DNA of 64,000 bases from Lagierella massiliensis (lineage in GTDB: Bacteria > Bacillota > Clostridia > Tissierellales > Peptoniphilaceae), in NCBI GenBank assembly GCA_030532135.1, contig JAUNLT010000004.1:1-64000 (forward strand), read 5' to 3'. The notes beneath the pieces are model-generated. The model searched no databases. It saw nothing but the letters and a program-made list of their open reading frames with translations, and was not told the origin of the DNA. The position numbers and the translations under genes are program-made. Positions 36,422 to 46,239 of this stretch are shown in pieces (position 1 is the first letter of the stretch; every line of letters begins with the position of its first letter).

Positions 36422-37052
36422 ATATTGAAAATTTTTTTAATATTTTAAACCAAAAATCCACAAATATACCAATAAGAAAAGCACTTACAACTGTACCTAT
36501 ACCAACTGGTCCTTTTAGTAAAAAGGCAATTAAAGTGAAAGAGCAGTCTTGAAAAATCCTAATGGGTCTATATTTAACTTTGGATATATCTTCAATTAAT
36601 AATGTTAAACCATCATAAGGAGCAACACCTAGACCTGCAGAGATATAAAAACTAATACCCAGTGAAAATATAATAGTTCCAAAAAGGAGTGAAAAGATTT
36701 TAAAAATTATAAAATTCTCATATGGGGATAGAGGTTGTAAAAATAGTGAAAAAATTTCTACACCATATCCTATTAAAATCATACTTAAAACTGTGCCCAC
36801 TCCAAGAATTTGTCTATCAAATATAAAAATAAAAAACAACATTACAAGATTTGATATAACTTGAAAGTTACCAAGGCTAATTCCAAAGAGATTTCCAACT
36901 GATATATTAAAAGCAGTAAAAGGGTCAACTCCAACATTTCCTATATTTAATATGGAAATACCAAAGCTCAAAATCAAAATACCTATTATTGAATAAATAA
37001 ATTTTTTAATATTTTTTTTGTATTTGATTATACTACGCATCTTACTTTTCAC
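36420..37052 (-). CDS. YczE/YyaS/YitT family integral membrane protein
   Basis: 210 aa, about five hydrophobic segments. Family features are NVGVDPFTAFNISVGNL (residues about 34-50), SLGNFQVISN and the repeated half GVAPYDGLTLL followed by GTVVSAFLIGIFVDFWF. The function of the family is not established. The GTG start at 37052 overlaps the upstream gene's TGA (GTGA), so it is coupled to the racemase gene; ATG four codons later is an alternative start. Confidence 0.78.
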   Translation of the reverse strand: MKSKMRSIIKYKKNIKKFIYSIIGILILSFGISILNIGNVGVDPFTAFNISVGNLFGISLGNFQVISNLVMLFFIFIFDRQILGVGTVLSMILIGYGVEIFSLFLQPLSPYENFIIFKIFSLLFGTIIFSLGISFYISAGLGVAPYDGLTLLIEDISKVKYRPIRIFQDCSFTLIAFLLKGPVGIGTVVSAFLIGIFVDFWFKILKKFSI

Positions 37053-37735
37053 TCTATAGACTTTTCTATTGCTTTCATCATTAGAACATTCATTGCATCT
37101 ATATAATGAAGCTTATCATCTTGAAATTCTAGACAACTTAGTTCTGTACAGGCTAAGATTGGAATTATCTGTATTGAATTTAATTTTCTAATTAAATTTT
37201 CAAAATCACTAGAATTAACTATAGATTTTTCTTTGACTATATAAATAGTATCCATGGTAAGAGATTTTTCAGATTCACTAAGAACATAATTCTCAAGTCC
37301 ATATTTGGATATATATCTGTCATAAATTTTTGAATTTATAGTACCAAAAGTTCCTAAAACAGCGATTTTTTTAAAGTCAGTCTCTTTTGATATATATAAA
37401 ACAGTTTCTTCAACCATATTAATAATATTAATATCAGTCATGTTTTTAAATTCATCAATAAAAAAATGACTAGTATTGCAAGGAATAACAATATTATCAA
37501 CTTTTAAATTATTCATAATGTCAAAATCTGTTTTTATAGAGTTGAGAAACAATTCGTAATTCTTATCTTTTATTATTTGAGTTCTATCAGGTAGACTCGC
37601 ATGATTTAAAATTACAATATCTATATGATCTTGGTCTCTACTTGCTTTTGTATTTTGAACAACTCTTTCAAAAAACTTAACAGTAGCTAAAGGACCCATA
37701 CCACCAATAATGCCTAATTTTTTTATTTTAAACAC
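37049..37735 (-). CDS. Aspartate/glutamate racemase family protein
   Basis: About 228 aa, PLP-independent racemase fold with the two catalytic cysteines visible in IPCNTSHFF and ACTELSCLE and a typical start KKLGIIGGMGPLATVKFFER. It may supply D-Asp or D-Glu for the wall, though members of this family have other substrates. The frame opens at 37780 with TTG, but homologues begin just before KKLGIIGG, so GTG at 37735 is preferred; the ribosome binding site is weak (AGAAAG). First gene of a two-gene minus-strand unit. Confidence 0.82.
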   Translation of the reverse strand: MFKIKKLGIIGGMGPLATVKFFERVVQNTKASRDQDHIDIVILNHASLPDRTQIIKDKNYELFLNSIKTDFDIMNNLKVDNIVIPCNTSHFFIDEFKNMTDINIINMVEETVLYISKETDFKKIAVLGTFGTINSKIYDRYISKYGLENYVLSESEKSLTMDTIYIVKEKSIVNSSDFENLIRKLNSIQIIPILACTELSCLEFQDDKLHYIDAMNVLMMKAIEKSIE

Positions 37736-37888
37736 CAACTTTCTAAAGATAATTATATATAATCTTTTAAGACTTGGCAATTTTAAAATTTTATAGTATA
37801 ATGCTTTTTGTGCTTAATAAGTAAATGCAAATTTGATTTTACATTTATTTGAATTGTAAAATTAAATTTAAAAATCTTTTAAAAATAC

Positions 37889-37917
37889 TTGCATTTAATT
37901 TTACAGCATGTTATAAT
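37889..37917 (+). promoter_or_regulatory. Promoter of tRNA-Pro
   Basis: TTGCAT (37889-37894), 17-base spacer, TATAAT (37912-37917), 29 bases before the mature tRNA start. Confidence 0.8.
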
Positions 37918-37946
37918 TAAATAGTCGTCAATAAGATATGACATTT

Positions 37947-38023
37947 CGGGGTGTGGCGCAGTCCGGTAGCGCACGTGGTTTGGGACCATGGGGCCGGGGG
38001 TTCAAATCCTCTCACCCCGACCA
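37947..38023 (+). tRNA. tRNA-Pro (anticodon UGG)
   Basis: 77 bases including an encoded CCA. Acceptor CGGGGTG pairs with CACCCCG, D-stem GCGC/GCGC, anticodon stem CGTGG/CCATG with loop TTTGGGA (anticodon TGG, G37), T-arm with TTCAAAT loop. It is a single-gene transcript with its own promoter and terminator, reading proline CCN codons by wobble. Confidence 0.97.
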
Positions 38024-38058
38024 AAAAAAGAACGTCTGATTTATCAGGCGTTCTTTTT
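38024..38058 (+). terminator. Terminator of tRNA-Pro
   Basis: AAAAAGAACGTCTGA and TCAGGCGTTCTTTTT pair with one G-T around a 4-nt loop, ending in T5. Confidence 0.88.
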
Positions 38059-38222
38059 GTACTTAATAAATGATTTATCTGTTGCATACCCATAAATTAA
38101 GATTTAAATATTACAAAAAAGTTACAATAAAAAGAAAAATATGAAATAAATATCGTTTAAAATGGAATAGTATAACTCTTTAAGATATAATTAGGTTAGA
38201 TTTGGGAGTAAAGGAGAATAAG

Positions 38223-40538
38223 ATGAACAGAAAATTAAAGAAATGGATATCACTTTTTATGGTCTTTTCTATTTTATTTACAACCGTATTTTTTCAAGGA
38301 CTATCTAGTAGTAAGTCCTTTGCAAATGATGATGTAAATATAAGTAGTATGGAAGGGTTAAAAAACAAACCTATATACGTCAAAGATAATAGGTTTGGCA
38401 CCCTAGGAGAAGATACTAAAGTAGTTTTTAGTAATGAAAGTGGTTTGAAAAGAGAGTTTAATTCTAAATACAATGAAGATACTGGACTTTATTATTTAGA
38501 GCTTATTTTTGATGTTGCTGGCATTTGGAATTTAACTCATAGTAATATCAATGGAAATATTGACGAAAGAGAATTCGTTATAAATATTTTTGAAGACCTT
38601 TATTCAATGACTGGTCATTCTAATGGCTTTGTTTCTATTAAGTCATTAGAAGAGAATCCATCAATTAATGGTGATAAATTAGAAGAGTTAATTTCAACTG
38701 TAATTGGTTATAATTCATTGGGAGATTACACTGAAGTTTTAGTTAAGCTTTCATCACCAACTTCTACATCTAACTTTATTGTTTACAATGATGGGTTGTC
38801 TTCTTCTGTATCAGTTGAAGGAGATGTGAATTTAGCTCCAGGAAAGTATCAAGTAGATGTAAAGGTCAAAGGATATTCTACAAGTGCTACATTAAACTTA
38901 AACTCCACTTATTCTAATAAGAAGGATATAAAAGTAGAAAATATCACACAGGAAGTGGAAAATTACTCTGCAGAAAATGAAGCTAAGTTAAGTGAAGTTT
39001 CATCAACTACTTCCGTTTTGGTTCAAAGACATTCAGGTAAAAATAGATATGAAACCGCAGTTGAAGTTTCAAAGAGCAAGTTTAAAAGTTCTCATTACGT
39101 TGTGCTTGCTAATGGAAGGGATTCAGAATATATTCTGCTAGGGTCTTCTCTTGCAGGAGCTTTAAATGCACCTATACTGGTTACAGAAAAAGAGAAGTTG
39201 AATGAGGCTTCAAAAAAAGAAATTCAAAGACTGAATACTAAACATGTAATTATATTAGGTGACAATTCTAAAGTATCTTCTAATGTTAAAGAAACTTTAA
39301 GTTCCATGGGCAAGAAAGTTGAAGTTATTAGTAGCTCAAATAATGCGGATATGTCAGTTAAAGTTGCAACTAAACTAAGGGAATTCCATAGTTTTGACAC
39401 AGTTATTTTAACTAACGAAAACAGTTTACCAGACTCCCTCTCAGCATCGCCATTAGCTGCAAATAAAAAATATCCTATACTATATTCAAATAATTCAAGC
39501 ATTTCAAATGTTGTTAAAAAATATATTGGAAATAGCATAGTAAAAAAGGTAATAATTGTTGGAGGAGATCAAACTGTAAGTAATTCTATTGAAAAATCAC
39601 TTAACTCTCTTGGGAAAAGTGTATCTAGAGTTAAAGGACATAGTAGATATGATACTTCATTAGACGTTGCTAATAAATTTTTCAAAAATGCTACAAGCGT
39701 AGGAGTTGCGTCAGGACAAGGATTTGCAGATAGCTTAATATCAGGTCCTGTAAGTGGTCTTAAATCTCAACCTATAATATTAGCTAATAATTCTATTAGC
39801 ACAGGTCTTAGTGGATTTATTAAAAATGGAAATATTAAAACTGTAAATATATATGGTGGAAATGATTGGGTATCTGATGCTTTCAAAGTAGATTTGCAAA
39901 ACTTTTTGAAAAAATTGTACAATAGTTCAAATATTCAGGATGCAACTGGATCAAATAAGAAAATAAGAGTACTTTTAGACCCAGGGCATGGAGAAGGTAG
40001 AGCACATAATAGAGGGTATGTAGGACCTAAATGGAAAAATGAGGGAGATGGAAATTACTATTATTCCCTTATATTAGCAAAAGAATTAAGAAAATATGGT
40101 ATTGAAGTAAGCACAACTAGACCTAATATAAAAGAAAATCCAGCGTTAGCTACAAGAGGAAATTTAGGAGTAAATCACGATTTATTTATCTCATTACACA
40201 CTAATGCTGCAAATGGATCAGCTAAAGGCGTGGAAATTTTTGAAGATGTTGACCATAGAGCTACATCCCTTGCTACAGCACTTACAAATACAATATCTTC
40301 CACTTTAGGAACTAGTAATAGAGGTGTAAAGTATAGATATTATGGAAGTAATGGATATGGAGTTCGACCAGATTCTAATTATTATGGCGTTTTAAGAAAT
40401 AATAAAGCTACTGCTGGTATGCTTATAGAGCATTGTTTCCATGACAATATGCAAGATGTTTTAAAATATGAGGGAAAACCTGAAATCTTGGCAAAGAATA
40501 TGGCAAGAGATATAGCGAAGTACTTTGGACTTATTTAA
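38223..40538 (+). CDS. Secreted N-acetylmuramoyl-L-alanine amidase with CWB2 cell-wall-binding repeats
   Basis: 771 aa exported wall hydrolase. Signal peptide 1 to about 35 (basic MNRKLKKW, hydrophobic core, cut after SFA). Residues about 36-260 are an N-terminal region without a clear family. About 266-565 hold three CWB2 repeats of roughly 100 residues, which anchor proteins to anionic wall polymers in clostridia. About 578-771 is an Amidase_3 catalytic domain with Zn ligands in LDPGHGEG, NEGDGNY and SLHTNAAN and the catalytic Glu in IEHCFHDN. The frame opens at 38202, but AAAGGAGAATAAG places the start at ATG 38223. Single-gene transcript with its own terminator. Confidence 0.93.
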   Translation: MNRKLKKWISLFMVFSILFTTVFFQGLSSSKSFANDDVNISSMEGLKNKPIYVKDNRFGTLGEDTKVVFSNESGLKREFNSKYNEDTGLYYLELIFDVAGIWNLTHSNINGNIDEREFVINIFEDLYSMTGHSNGFVSIKSLEENPSINGDKLEELISTVIGYNSLGDYTEVLVKLSSPTSTSNFIVYNDGLSSSVSVEGDVNLAPGKYQVDVKVKGYSTSATLNLNSTYSNKKDIKVENITQEVENYSAENEAKLSEVSSTTSVLVQRHSGKNRYETAVEVSKSKFKSSHYVVLANGRDSEYILLGSSLAGALNAPILVTEKEKLNEASKKEIQRLNTKHVIILGDNSKVSSNVKETLSSMGKKVEVISSSNNADMSVKVATKLREFHSFDTVILTNENSLPDSLSASPLAANKKYPILYSNNSSISNVVKKYIGNSIVKKVIIVGGDQTVSNSIEKSLNSLGKSVSRVKGHSRYDTSLDVANKFFKNATSVGVASGQGFADSLISGPVSGLKSQPIILANNSISTGLSGFIKNGNIKTVNIYGGNDWVSDAFKVDLQNFLKKLYNSSNIQDATGSNKKIRVLLDPGHGEGRAHNRGYVGPKWKNEGDGNYYYSLILAKELRKYGIEVSTTRPNIKENPALATRGNLGVNHDLFISLHTNAANGSAKGVEIFEDVDHRATSLATALTNTISSTLGTSNRGVKYRYYGSNGYGVRPDSNYYGVLRNNKATAGMLIEHCFHDNMQDVLKYEGKPEILAKNMARDIAKYFGLI

Positions 40539-40542
40539 ATTA

Positions 40543-40568
40543 AAAAAGGCTACTGTTGTAGCCTTTTT
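40543..40568 (+). terminator. Terminator of the CWB2-amidase gene
   Basis: AAAAAGGCTAC-TGTT-GTAGCCTTTTT, a perfect 11-bp stem ending in T5. Confidence 0.9.
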
Positions 40569-40636
40569 GTGCATTTTTTAATAAAATATGATATACTAAT
40601 TCAATGTGAATACTTTAATTACAATGGAGGAAAATT

Positions 40637-41935
40637 ATGAGCGCTGTATTAGTTAGCAAAGAAAAGAATAAAGCGGTTTTTACTGTAGAACTTCCTAGTG
40701 AAAAACTTGATGAAGCAATACAAAAAGCCTATTTAAAAAATAAAGGTAGATTTGTAGTTCCAGGATTTAGAAAAGGTAAGGTTCCTAGAAAAATTATTGA
40801 GATGAACTACGGTGTAGAGGTTTTCTACGAAGAAGCTGTAAATTTATTATTACCTGATGCATATGAAGAAGCTGTAAAGGAACTTGAGCTTGAACCTGTA
40901 GCTCAGCCTGGAGTTGACATTGATGAACTAGAAAAGGGAAGTCCTGTAAAATTTAAATTTGAAGTTGATGTTAAACCTGAGGTAAAGTTAGGAGATTATA
41001 GCAACTTAGAAGCAGAAGTAAAATCATATGAAGTTAACGAAGAAGATATACAAAGAGTAATTAATCAAGAGCTTGATTCAAATTCAAGAGTTGTAACAGT
41101 TGAAGATAGATCTGTAAAAGATGGAGATATCGTAAATATTAACTTTATAGGAAAACTTGAAGGTGAAGAATTTGAAGGTGGATCAGCTGATAATTACGAT
41201 CTTGTTATAGGTTCTGGTTCTTTCATTCCAGGATTTGAAGAACAAATTATAGGAAAGAATATAGGGGAAGAATTTAACGTCGATGTAGTTTTCCCTCAAG
41301 ATTATCACCAAGAATCGCTTGCGGGTAAAAATGTTATATTCGAGGTTAAATTAAATGGAATTCAGGAAAAACAGCTTCCTGAATTAGATGATGAATTTGT
41401 AAAGGATATATCTGAATTTGATACATTAGAAGAATATAAAAATAATGTAAAAATTGATTTAGAACAAGAGTATAAGAAACAGACAGATATCGAAAAAGAA
41501 AATAAGGCAGTAGAAGCTTTGATTGAAGTTATGGAAGTAGAAGTTCCTGAATCTATGATTGAATCTGAAATAGATAGAGAATACCAAAACTTCTTATATA
41601 GAGTACAAGGAATGGGAATTACATTAGAGCAGTTTTATGCTATTTCAAACTCTAATGAAGAAAAAACAAGAGAAGAGTTAAAACCTGCTTCTGAAAAGAA
41701 GGTTATGGGAGAACTTGCACTTGACGCATTCATTGAAAAAGAAAATATTGAAGCAACAGATGAAGAAATTGATAAAGAAATTTCTGAACTTGCTAAACAA
41801 TATGAATTAAAAGATGTTGATGGATTCAAAAAAACATTAAAAGAGTCAGGAGACTTTGACTTTATAACTGATACTGTAAAGAGAAGAAAAGCCTTAGAAA
41901 AACTAGTTGATATGGTAAGCTTTAAAGAAGCTTAG
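40637..41935 (+). CDS. tig: Trigger factor
   Basis: Ribosome-associated chaperone and peptidyl-prolyl isomerase, 432 aa. N-terminal ribosome-binding domain with the signature [13 protein letters not shown] (about 44-56), central FKBP domain (about 155-240, [17 protein letters not shown] and [17 protein letters not shown]), then the helical C-terminal chaperone arms. ATGGAGGAAAATT precedes the start. First gene of tig-clpP-clpX-lon, a standard Firmicute order. Confidence 0.97.
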   Translation: MSAVLVSKEKNKAVFTVELPSEKLDEAIQKAYLKNKGRFVVPGFRKGKVPRKIIEMNYGVEVFYEEAVNLLLPDAYEEAVKELELEPVAQPGVDIDELEKGSPVKFKFEVDVKPEVKLGDYSNLEAEVKSYEVNEEDIQRVINQELDSNSRVVTVEDRSVKDGDIVNINFIGKLEGEEFEGGSADNYDLVIGSGSFIPGFEEQIIGKNIGEEFNVDVVFPQDYHQESLAGKNVIFEVKLNGIQEKQLPELDDEFVKDISEFDTLEEYKNNVKIDLEQEYKKQTDIEKENKAVEALIEVMEVEVPESMIESEIDREYQNFLYRVQGMGITLEQFYAISNSNEEKTREELKPASEKKVMGELALDAFIEKENIEATDEEIDKEISELAKQYELKDVDGFKKTLKESGDFDFITDTVKRRKALEKLVDMVSFKEA

Positions 41936-41957
41936 AAACAGTATACAGGAGGTAAAT

Positions 41958-42545
41958 ATGGCTTTAGTACCTATGGTAGTTGAACAAACTAATAGGGGAG
42001 AAAGATCTTATGATATATATTCTAGACTTTTAAAGGATAGAATAATTTTTGTAAGTGGTGAAATTAACAATCAAATGGCAGACCTAATAGTAGCACAACT
42101 TCTTTTCTTGGAATCTGAAGATCCAAATAAAGATATTCAAATGTATATTAATTCGCCAGGAGGGTCTGTAAGTGCTGGTTTTGCAATTTATGATACTATG
42201 CAATACGTTAAGTGTGATGTTAGTACAATTTGCATTGGCATGGCTGCAAGTATGGGAGCATTTTTATTAGCAGCTGGTCAAAAAGGTAAGAGATATGCAC
42301 TACCTAACTCTGATATTATGATTCATCAACCACTTGGTGGAGCACAGGGTCAGGCGGAAGATATTAGAATTCATGCTGAAAAAATTCTTAAACTTAGAGA
42401 TAAGTTAAATAAAATTTTAGCTGAACGTACAGGTAAACCCCTTGAAGTTATTGAAAAAGACACTGATAGGGATAATTTCCTAGAGGCAGAAGAAGCTAAA
42501 GACTACGGGTTAATAGATAGAGTTATAGAAAAATCAATGCAATAG
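41958..42545 (+). CDS. clpP: ATP-dependent Clp protease proteolytic subunit
   Basis: 195-residue serine protease forming the 14-mer ClpP barrel. Catalytic triad: S98 in [12 protein letters not shown]123 in MIHQPLGG and an Asp about residue 172. ACAGGAGGTAAAT precedes ATG 41958. ClpX, its unfoldase partner, begins nine bases downstream. Confidence 0.98.
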   Translation: MALVPMVVEQTNRGERSYDIYSRLLKDRIIFVSGEINNQMADLIVAQLLFLESEDPNKDIQMYINSPGGSVSAGFAIYDTMQYVKCDVSTICIGMAASMGAFLLAAGQKGKRYALPNSDIMIHQPLGGAQGQAEDIRIHAEKILKLRDKLNKILAERTGKPLEVIEKDTDRDNFLEAEEAKDYGLIDRVIEKSMQ

Positions 42546-42553
42546 GAGGCTTT

Positions 42554-43783
42554 ATGTCTAATAAAGAGGATAAGAAGATTAGTTGCTCTTTTTGCGGAAA
42601 AACCTCTGATGAAGTTAATAGATTAATAGCAGGGCCAAATGTTTATATTTGTGACGAATGTATAAAGCTTTGCAATGACATAATTGATGAAGAATTTAAA
42701 TACAGTCAAGAACAGGAGATAAAAGAAAGTAAATTTTATAAACCTGCAGAAATAAAAAAAGTACTGGATGAATATGTAATTCAACAGGACCAAGGTAAGA
42801 GAGCCTTGGCGGTAGCTGTATACAATCACTATAAAAGACTTAATAGTAGCATTGAAGAAGCTGATGTGGAATTACAAAAATCAAATATTCTATTAATTGG
42901 ACCAACAGGGTCTGGAAAGACACTTTTAGCACAAACTCTTGCGAAAACTCTAGAAGTTCCATTTGCTATTGCCGATGCTACTTCATTAACTGAAGCGGGT
43001 TATGTAGGGGAAGATGTTGAAAATATCATATTAAAATTGGTACAGGCTTCTGACTACAATATAGAGAAGGCGGAAAGAGGAATAATCTATGTTGATGAGA
43101 TAGACAAAATTTCAAGAAAATCCGCAAATCCTTCTATTACTAGAGATGTTAGTGGAGAAGGGGTACAGCAAGCGCTGTTGAAAATTATTGAAGGTACTAT
43201 TGCAAATGTTCCACCTCAAGGAGGAAGAAAGCATCCAAATCAAGAGTATATTGAGGTTGATACATCAAATATATTATTTATATTTGGAGGAGCTTTTGAA
43301 GGAATAGAAAAGATAATTGAGAAGAGGAAAGAGACAAAATCTATTGGCTTTGGTGCCGATTTTCTTGGAAAACAAGATTCTAAAATCTATGAATTGTTGA
43401 AAGAAGTAAAGCAAGAAGATTTGTTAAAATATGGTTTAATTCCCGAACTTATAGGTAGAATTCCATTGGTAGTAACTCTAGATGAATTGGATGTGGATTC
43501 TTTGGTAAAAATTTTAAGTGAACCTAAGAATGCATTAGTAAAACAATACCAAAAATTATTTGAAATGGATGGAGTACAGTTGGAATTTACCGAAGATAGC
43601 TTAAGAGCCATTGCTCAAAAAGCTTATGACAGGAAAACCGGTGCAAGGGGATTAAGATCTATTATAGAAGAGTTATTATTAGACTTGATGTTTGAAATAC
43701 CTTCTATGGATAGTGTAAAAAAAGTAATAATCGAAGAAAAAACTGTAGTTGACAATAAAAAACCAACTTTGGTATATAATTAA
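42554..43783 (+). CDS. clpX: ATP-dependent Clp protease ATP-binding subunit ClpX
   Basis: AAA+ unfoldase feeding substrates to ClpP, 409 aa. N-terminal zinc-binding domain with CSFCGK and CDEC (about residues 11-37), Walker A GPTGSGKT, Walker [11 protein letters not shown], and the ClpP-contact IGF loop seen as [15 protein letters not shown] precedes ATG 42554. A terminator follows, but lon starts only 43 bases later. Confidence 0.98.
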   Translation: MSNKEDKKISCSFCGKTSDEVNRLIAGPNVYICDECIKLCNDIIDEEFKYSQEQEIKESKFYKPAEIKKVLDEYVIQQDQGKRALAVAVYNHYKRLNSSIEEADVELQKSNILLIGPTGSGKTLLAQTLAKTLEVPFAIADATSLTEAGYVGEDVENIILKLVQASDYNIEKAERGIIYVDEIDKISRKSANPSITRDVSGEGVQQALLKIIEGTIANVPPQGGRKHPNQEYIEVDTSNILFIFGGAFEGIEKIIEKRKETKSIGFGADFLGKQDSKIYELLKEVKQEDLLKYGLIPELIGRIPLVVTLDELDVDSLVKILSEPKNALVKQYQKLFEMDGVQLEFTEDSLRAIAQKAYDRKTGARGLRSIIEELLLDLMFEIPSMDSVKKVIIEEKTVVDNKKPTLVYN

Positions 43784-43787
43784 TAAA

Positions 43788-43814
43788 GGCTCACAGATGT
43801 GAGCCTATTTTTTT
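43788..43814 (+). terminator. Terminator between clpX and lon
   Basis: GGCTCAC-AGAT-GTGAGCC (43788-43805) then TATTTTTTT. Since lon follows directly, it may act as a partial terminator. Confidence 0.82.
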
Positions 43815-43826
43815 GAGAGGTAAGAG

Positions 43827-46154
43827 ATGGAAAAAGAAAAAAAAGACTCTCTTGAGAATACTTTACAGGTAATTCCTTTAAGAGGTGTAACAGTATATCC
43901 TCAAACTATTATACATTTTGATGTAGGTAGAGATAAATCTGTTAATGCATTAAATAATGCTTTAATAACAGATAATAAGATTCTCTTAATTCCTCAAAAA
44001 GAGCCTTCAGTCGAAAATCCAAGTTCTGAAGATCTTTTTGATTATGGAGTTTGTGCAGAAATAAAGCAAACATTAAAATTACCAAATGGCAACACAAGGG
44101 TCTTGGTAGAAGGATTATTTAGGTGTGAAATAATTGAATTTATTGATCAGGAAAAATATCTAACTGCAAGAGTAAGAGAAATAATAGAAAATCCTATTGA
44201 TGAACCTGATGAAAGCTTTGAAGCTATTATGAGACTTTTGATGAAAGATATGCAAGAGTTTATAAAGAATAATCCTTTAATTACTGAAGATATGATTATT
44301 CCTATTTTAGAAATAAAAGACCCTAGTAGATTGGGAGATACTTTAAGTTCATATTTAAATTTAAAACCTATAAAGTATTACGAACTTTTGAAAGAAGAAG
44401 TAATAGAAAAAAGGTTAGAACTTATACATGAACTTTTTTTAAAGGAAATAGAGTATTTAAAAATAGAAGAAGAGATAAATAGAAAAGTTAACACTCAGAT
44501 TAATAAAAGCCAAAGAGAATACTTTTTGAAAGAACAGTTATCTGCCATTAAAGAAGAACTTGGTGAAGAAGATGATTCAATGGTGGAAAACTATATTAAG
44601 AAAGTAAAGAAATTAAAGCTTGATAAAGAATCTGAAAAATATGTTTTAAAAGAAGTGGATAAGCTAAAAAACATGATGATGGGCAGTCCAGAAATAAATG
44701 TGGTTCAGTCTTATCTAGATGAAGTTTTAAGTCTTCCTTGGAATAAAAGTGATAAGGAAAGTTATGATATTAAAAAAGCACGCAAAATTCTAAATGAGCA
44801 GCATTATGGACTTGAGGATGTTAAAGAAAGAATTTTAGAATATATTGCGGTGAAAAAATTAACCAATGGTCTTAAAGGACCTATACTTTGCCTTGTTGGA
44901 CCACCGGGAGTGGGTAAAACTTCAATTGCAAAGTCAATAGCAAATGCAGTAAACAGGAACTTTATTAGTATGAGACTTGGTGGTGTAAGAGATGAAGCTG
45001 AAATCCGAGGCCATAGAAAAACATATATTGGTGCAATGCCTGGAAAAATCATTAAACTTCTTGAAAAAGCCGAATCAAAAAATCCAGTGTTTTTACTTGA
45101 TGAAATAGATAAATTGTCTTCTGATTTTAGAGGAGATCCTGCATCGGCACTGTTAGAAGTTTTAGATCCTGCTCAAAATGACAGTTTTGTAGATAATTAT
45201 ATAGAAATACCTTTCGATTTATCAAAAGTTATGTTTATAACTACTGCAAACTCTCTTAATACAATTCCCGAGGCATTATTAGATAGAATGGAAGTTATAA
45301 GAATAGCAGGATATACTGAATATGAAAAATTAAATATAGCAAAAAAATATTTAGTACCAAAACAAATTAAAGAGCACGGTTTGACTGATGGACAATTTGA
45401 AATTTCAGATAATTCAATTAAAAAAATAGTTTTAAACTATACAAGAGAGGCAGGAGTTAGAAATTTAGAGAGAATAATTTCTAAAGCCATAAGAAAATCT
45501 GTAATTGAAATTGTAGAAAATGGTAAAACCAATGTAAAAATTGATGGGAGAAATTTAGAAAAATATATTGGATCCGAAAAGATAGTGGACGATGACATTC
45601 CTAATGAAGATATGGTAGGAATAGTTAATGGTCTTGCATGGACTTCAGTTGGAGGAGAAATTTTGACCATAGAAGCTAATGTTATGAAAGGTACAGGCAA
45701 GCTAAAGTTAACAGGTATGTTGGGAGATGTAATGAAAGAATCTGCCCAAGCTGCAGTATCGTATATTAGAAGCAATCAAGAATCTTTAGAAATTAAAGGA
45801 GACTTTTATAAGGACAAGGACATTCATTTGCATTTTCCTGAAGGTGCAGTACCAAAAGATGGACCATCAGCTGGGATATCTATAACTACAGCATTGGTTT
45901 CAGCTTTAACCGGGAAAAAGGTTAGACATGAATTGGCAATGACAGGTGAAATAACTTTAAGAGGAAGGGTTTTGCCGATTGGAGGAGTAAAGGAAAAAGT
46001 ACTTGCTGCGAATAGATACAATATAAAAACAGTTCTTTTACCTTCAGCTAATGAAAAAGATTTAAATAAAATACCGGATAATGTTCTAAAAAAAATAGAT
46101 ATTAAATTTGTCGAAACTATAAATGACGTTATAGACATAGCATTAGAAGCATAA
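43827..46154 (+). CDS. lon: ATP-dependent protease La (LonA type)
   Basis: 775 aa cytosolic AAA+ protease. N-terminal substrate-recognition domain (1 to about 205), coiled-coil helices, AAA+ module with Walker A GPPGVGKT and LDEIDKL, and the protease domain with the Ser in PKDGPSAGIS and the Lys in IGGVKEKVLAA. Soluble LonA form without membrane segments. AGAGGTAAGAG precedes the ATG. Confidence 0.97.
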   Translation: MEKEKKDSLENTLQVIPLRGVTVYPQTIIHFDVGRDKSVNALNNALITDNKILLIPQKEPSVENPSSEDLFDYGVCAEIKQTLKLPNGNTRVLVEGLFRCEIIEFIDQEKYLTARVREIIENPIDEPDESFEAIMRLLMKDMQEFIKNNPLITEDMIIPILEIKDPSRLGDTLSSYLNLKPIKYYELLKEEVIEKRLELIHELFLKEIEYLKIEEEINRKVNTQINKSQREYFLKEQLSAIKEELGEEDDSMVENYIKKVKKLKLDKESEKYVLKEVDKLKNMMMGSPEINVVQSYLDEVLSLPWNKSDKESYDIKKARKILNEQHYGLEDVKERILEYIAVKKLTNGLKGPILCLVGPPGVGKTSIAKSIANAVNRNFISMRLGGVRDEAEIRGHRKTYIGAMPGKIIKLLEKAESKNPVFLLDEIDKLSSDFRGDPASALLEVLDPAQNDSFVDNYIEIPFDLSKVMFITTANSLNTIPEALLDRMEVIRIAGYTEYEKLNIAKKYLVPKQIKEHGLTDGQFEISDNSIKKIVLNYTREAGVRNLERIISKAIRKSVIEIVENGKTNVKIDGRNLEKYIGSEKIVDDDIPNEDMVGIVNGLAWTSVGGEILTIEANVMKGTGKLKLTGMLGDVMKESAQAAVSYIRSNQESLEIKGDFYKDKDIHLHFPEGAVPKDGPSAGISITTALVSALTGKKVRHELAMTGEITLRGRVLPIGGVKEKVLAANRYNIKTVLLPSANEKDLNKIPDNVLKKIDIKFVETINDVIDIALEA

Positions 46155-46177
46155 TTAAATTCCGTCTTATTACTCCC

Positions 46178-46206
46178 TTGTGGTTAATTAGATGTATGGT
46201 TATAAT
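46178..46206 (+). promoter_or_regulatory. Promoter of transketolase
   Basis: TTGTGG (46178-46183), 17-base spacer, TATAAT (46201-46206), 34 bases before the tkt ATG. Confidence 0.75.
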
Positions 46207-46239
46207 TATTAGTAGTAAAAGAAATTAAAGAGGTGGATT

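Noticed and set aside
39020-39920. DNA tandem repeat in the amidase gene
   Set aside because: The three CWB2 units are protein-level repeats of about 100 residues with diverged DNA, not a nucleotide repeat.
44804-45052. Minus-strand ORFs inside lon
   Set aside because: Antisense shadows of the AAA+ domain with no ribosome binding sites or recognisable families.
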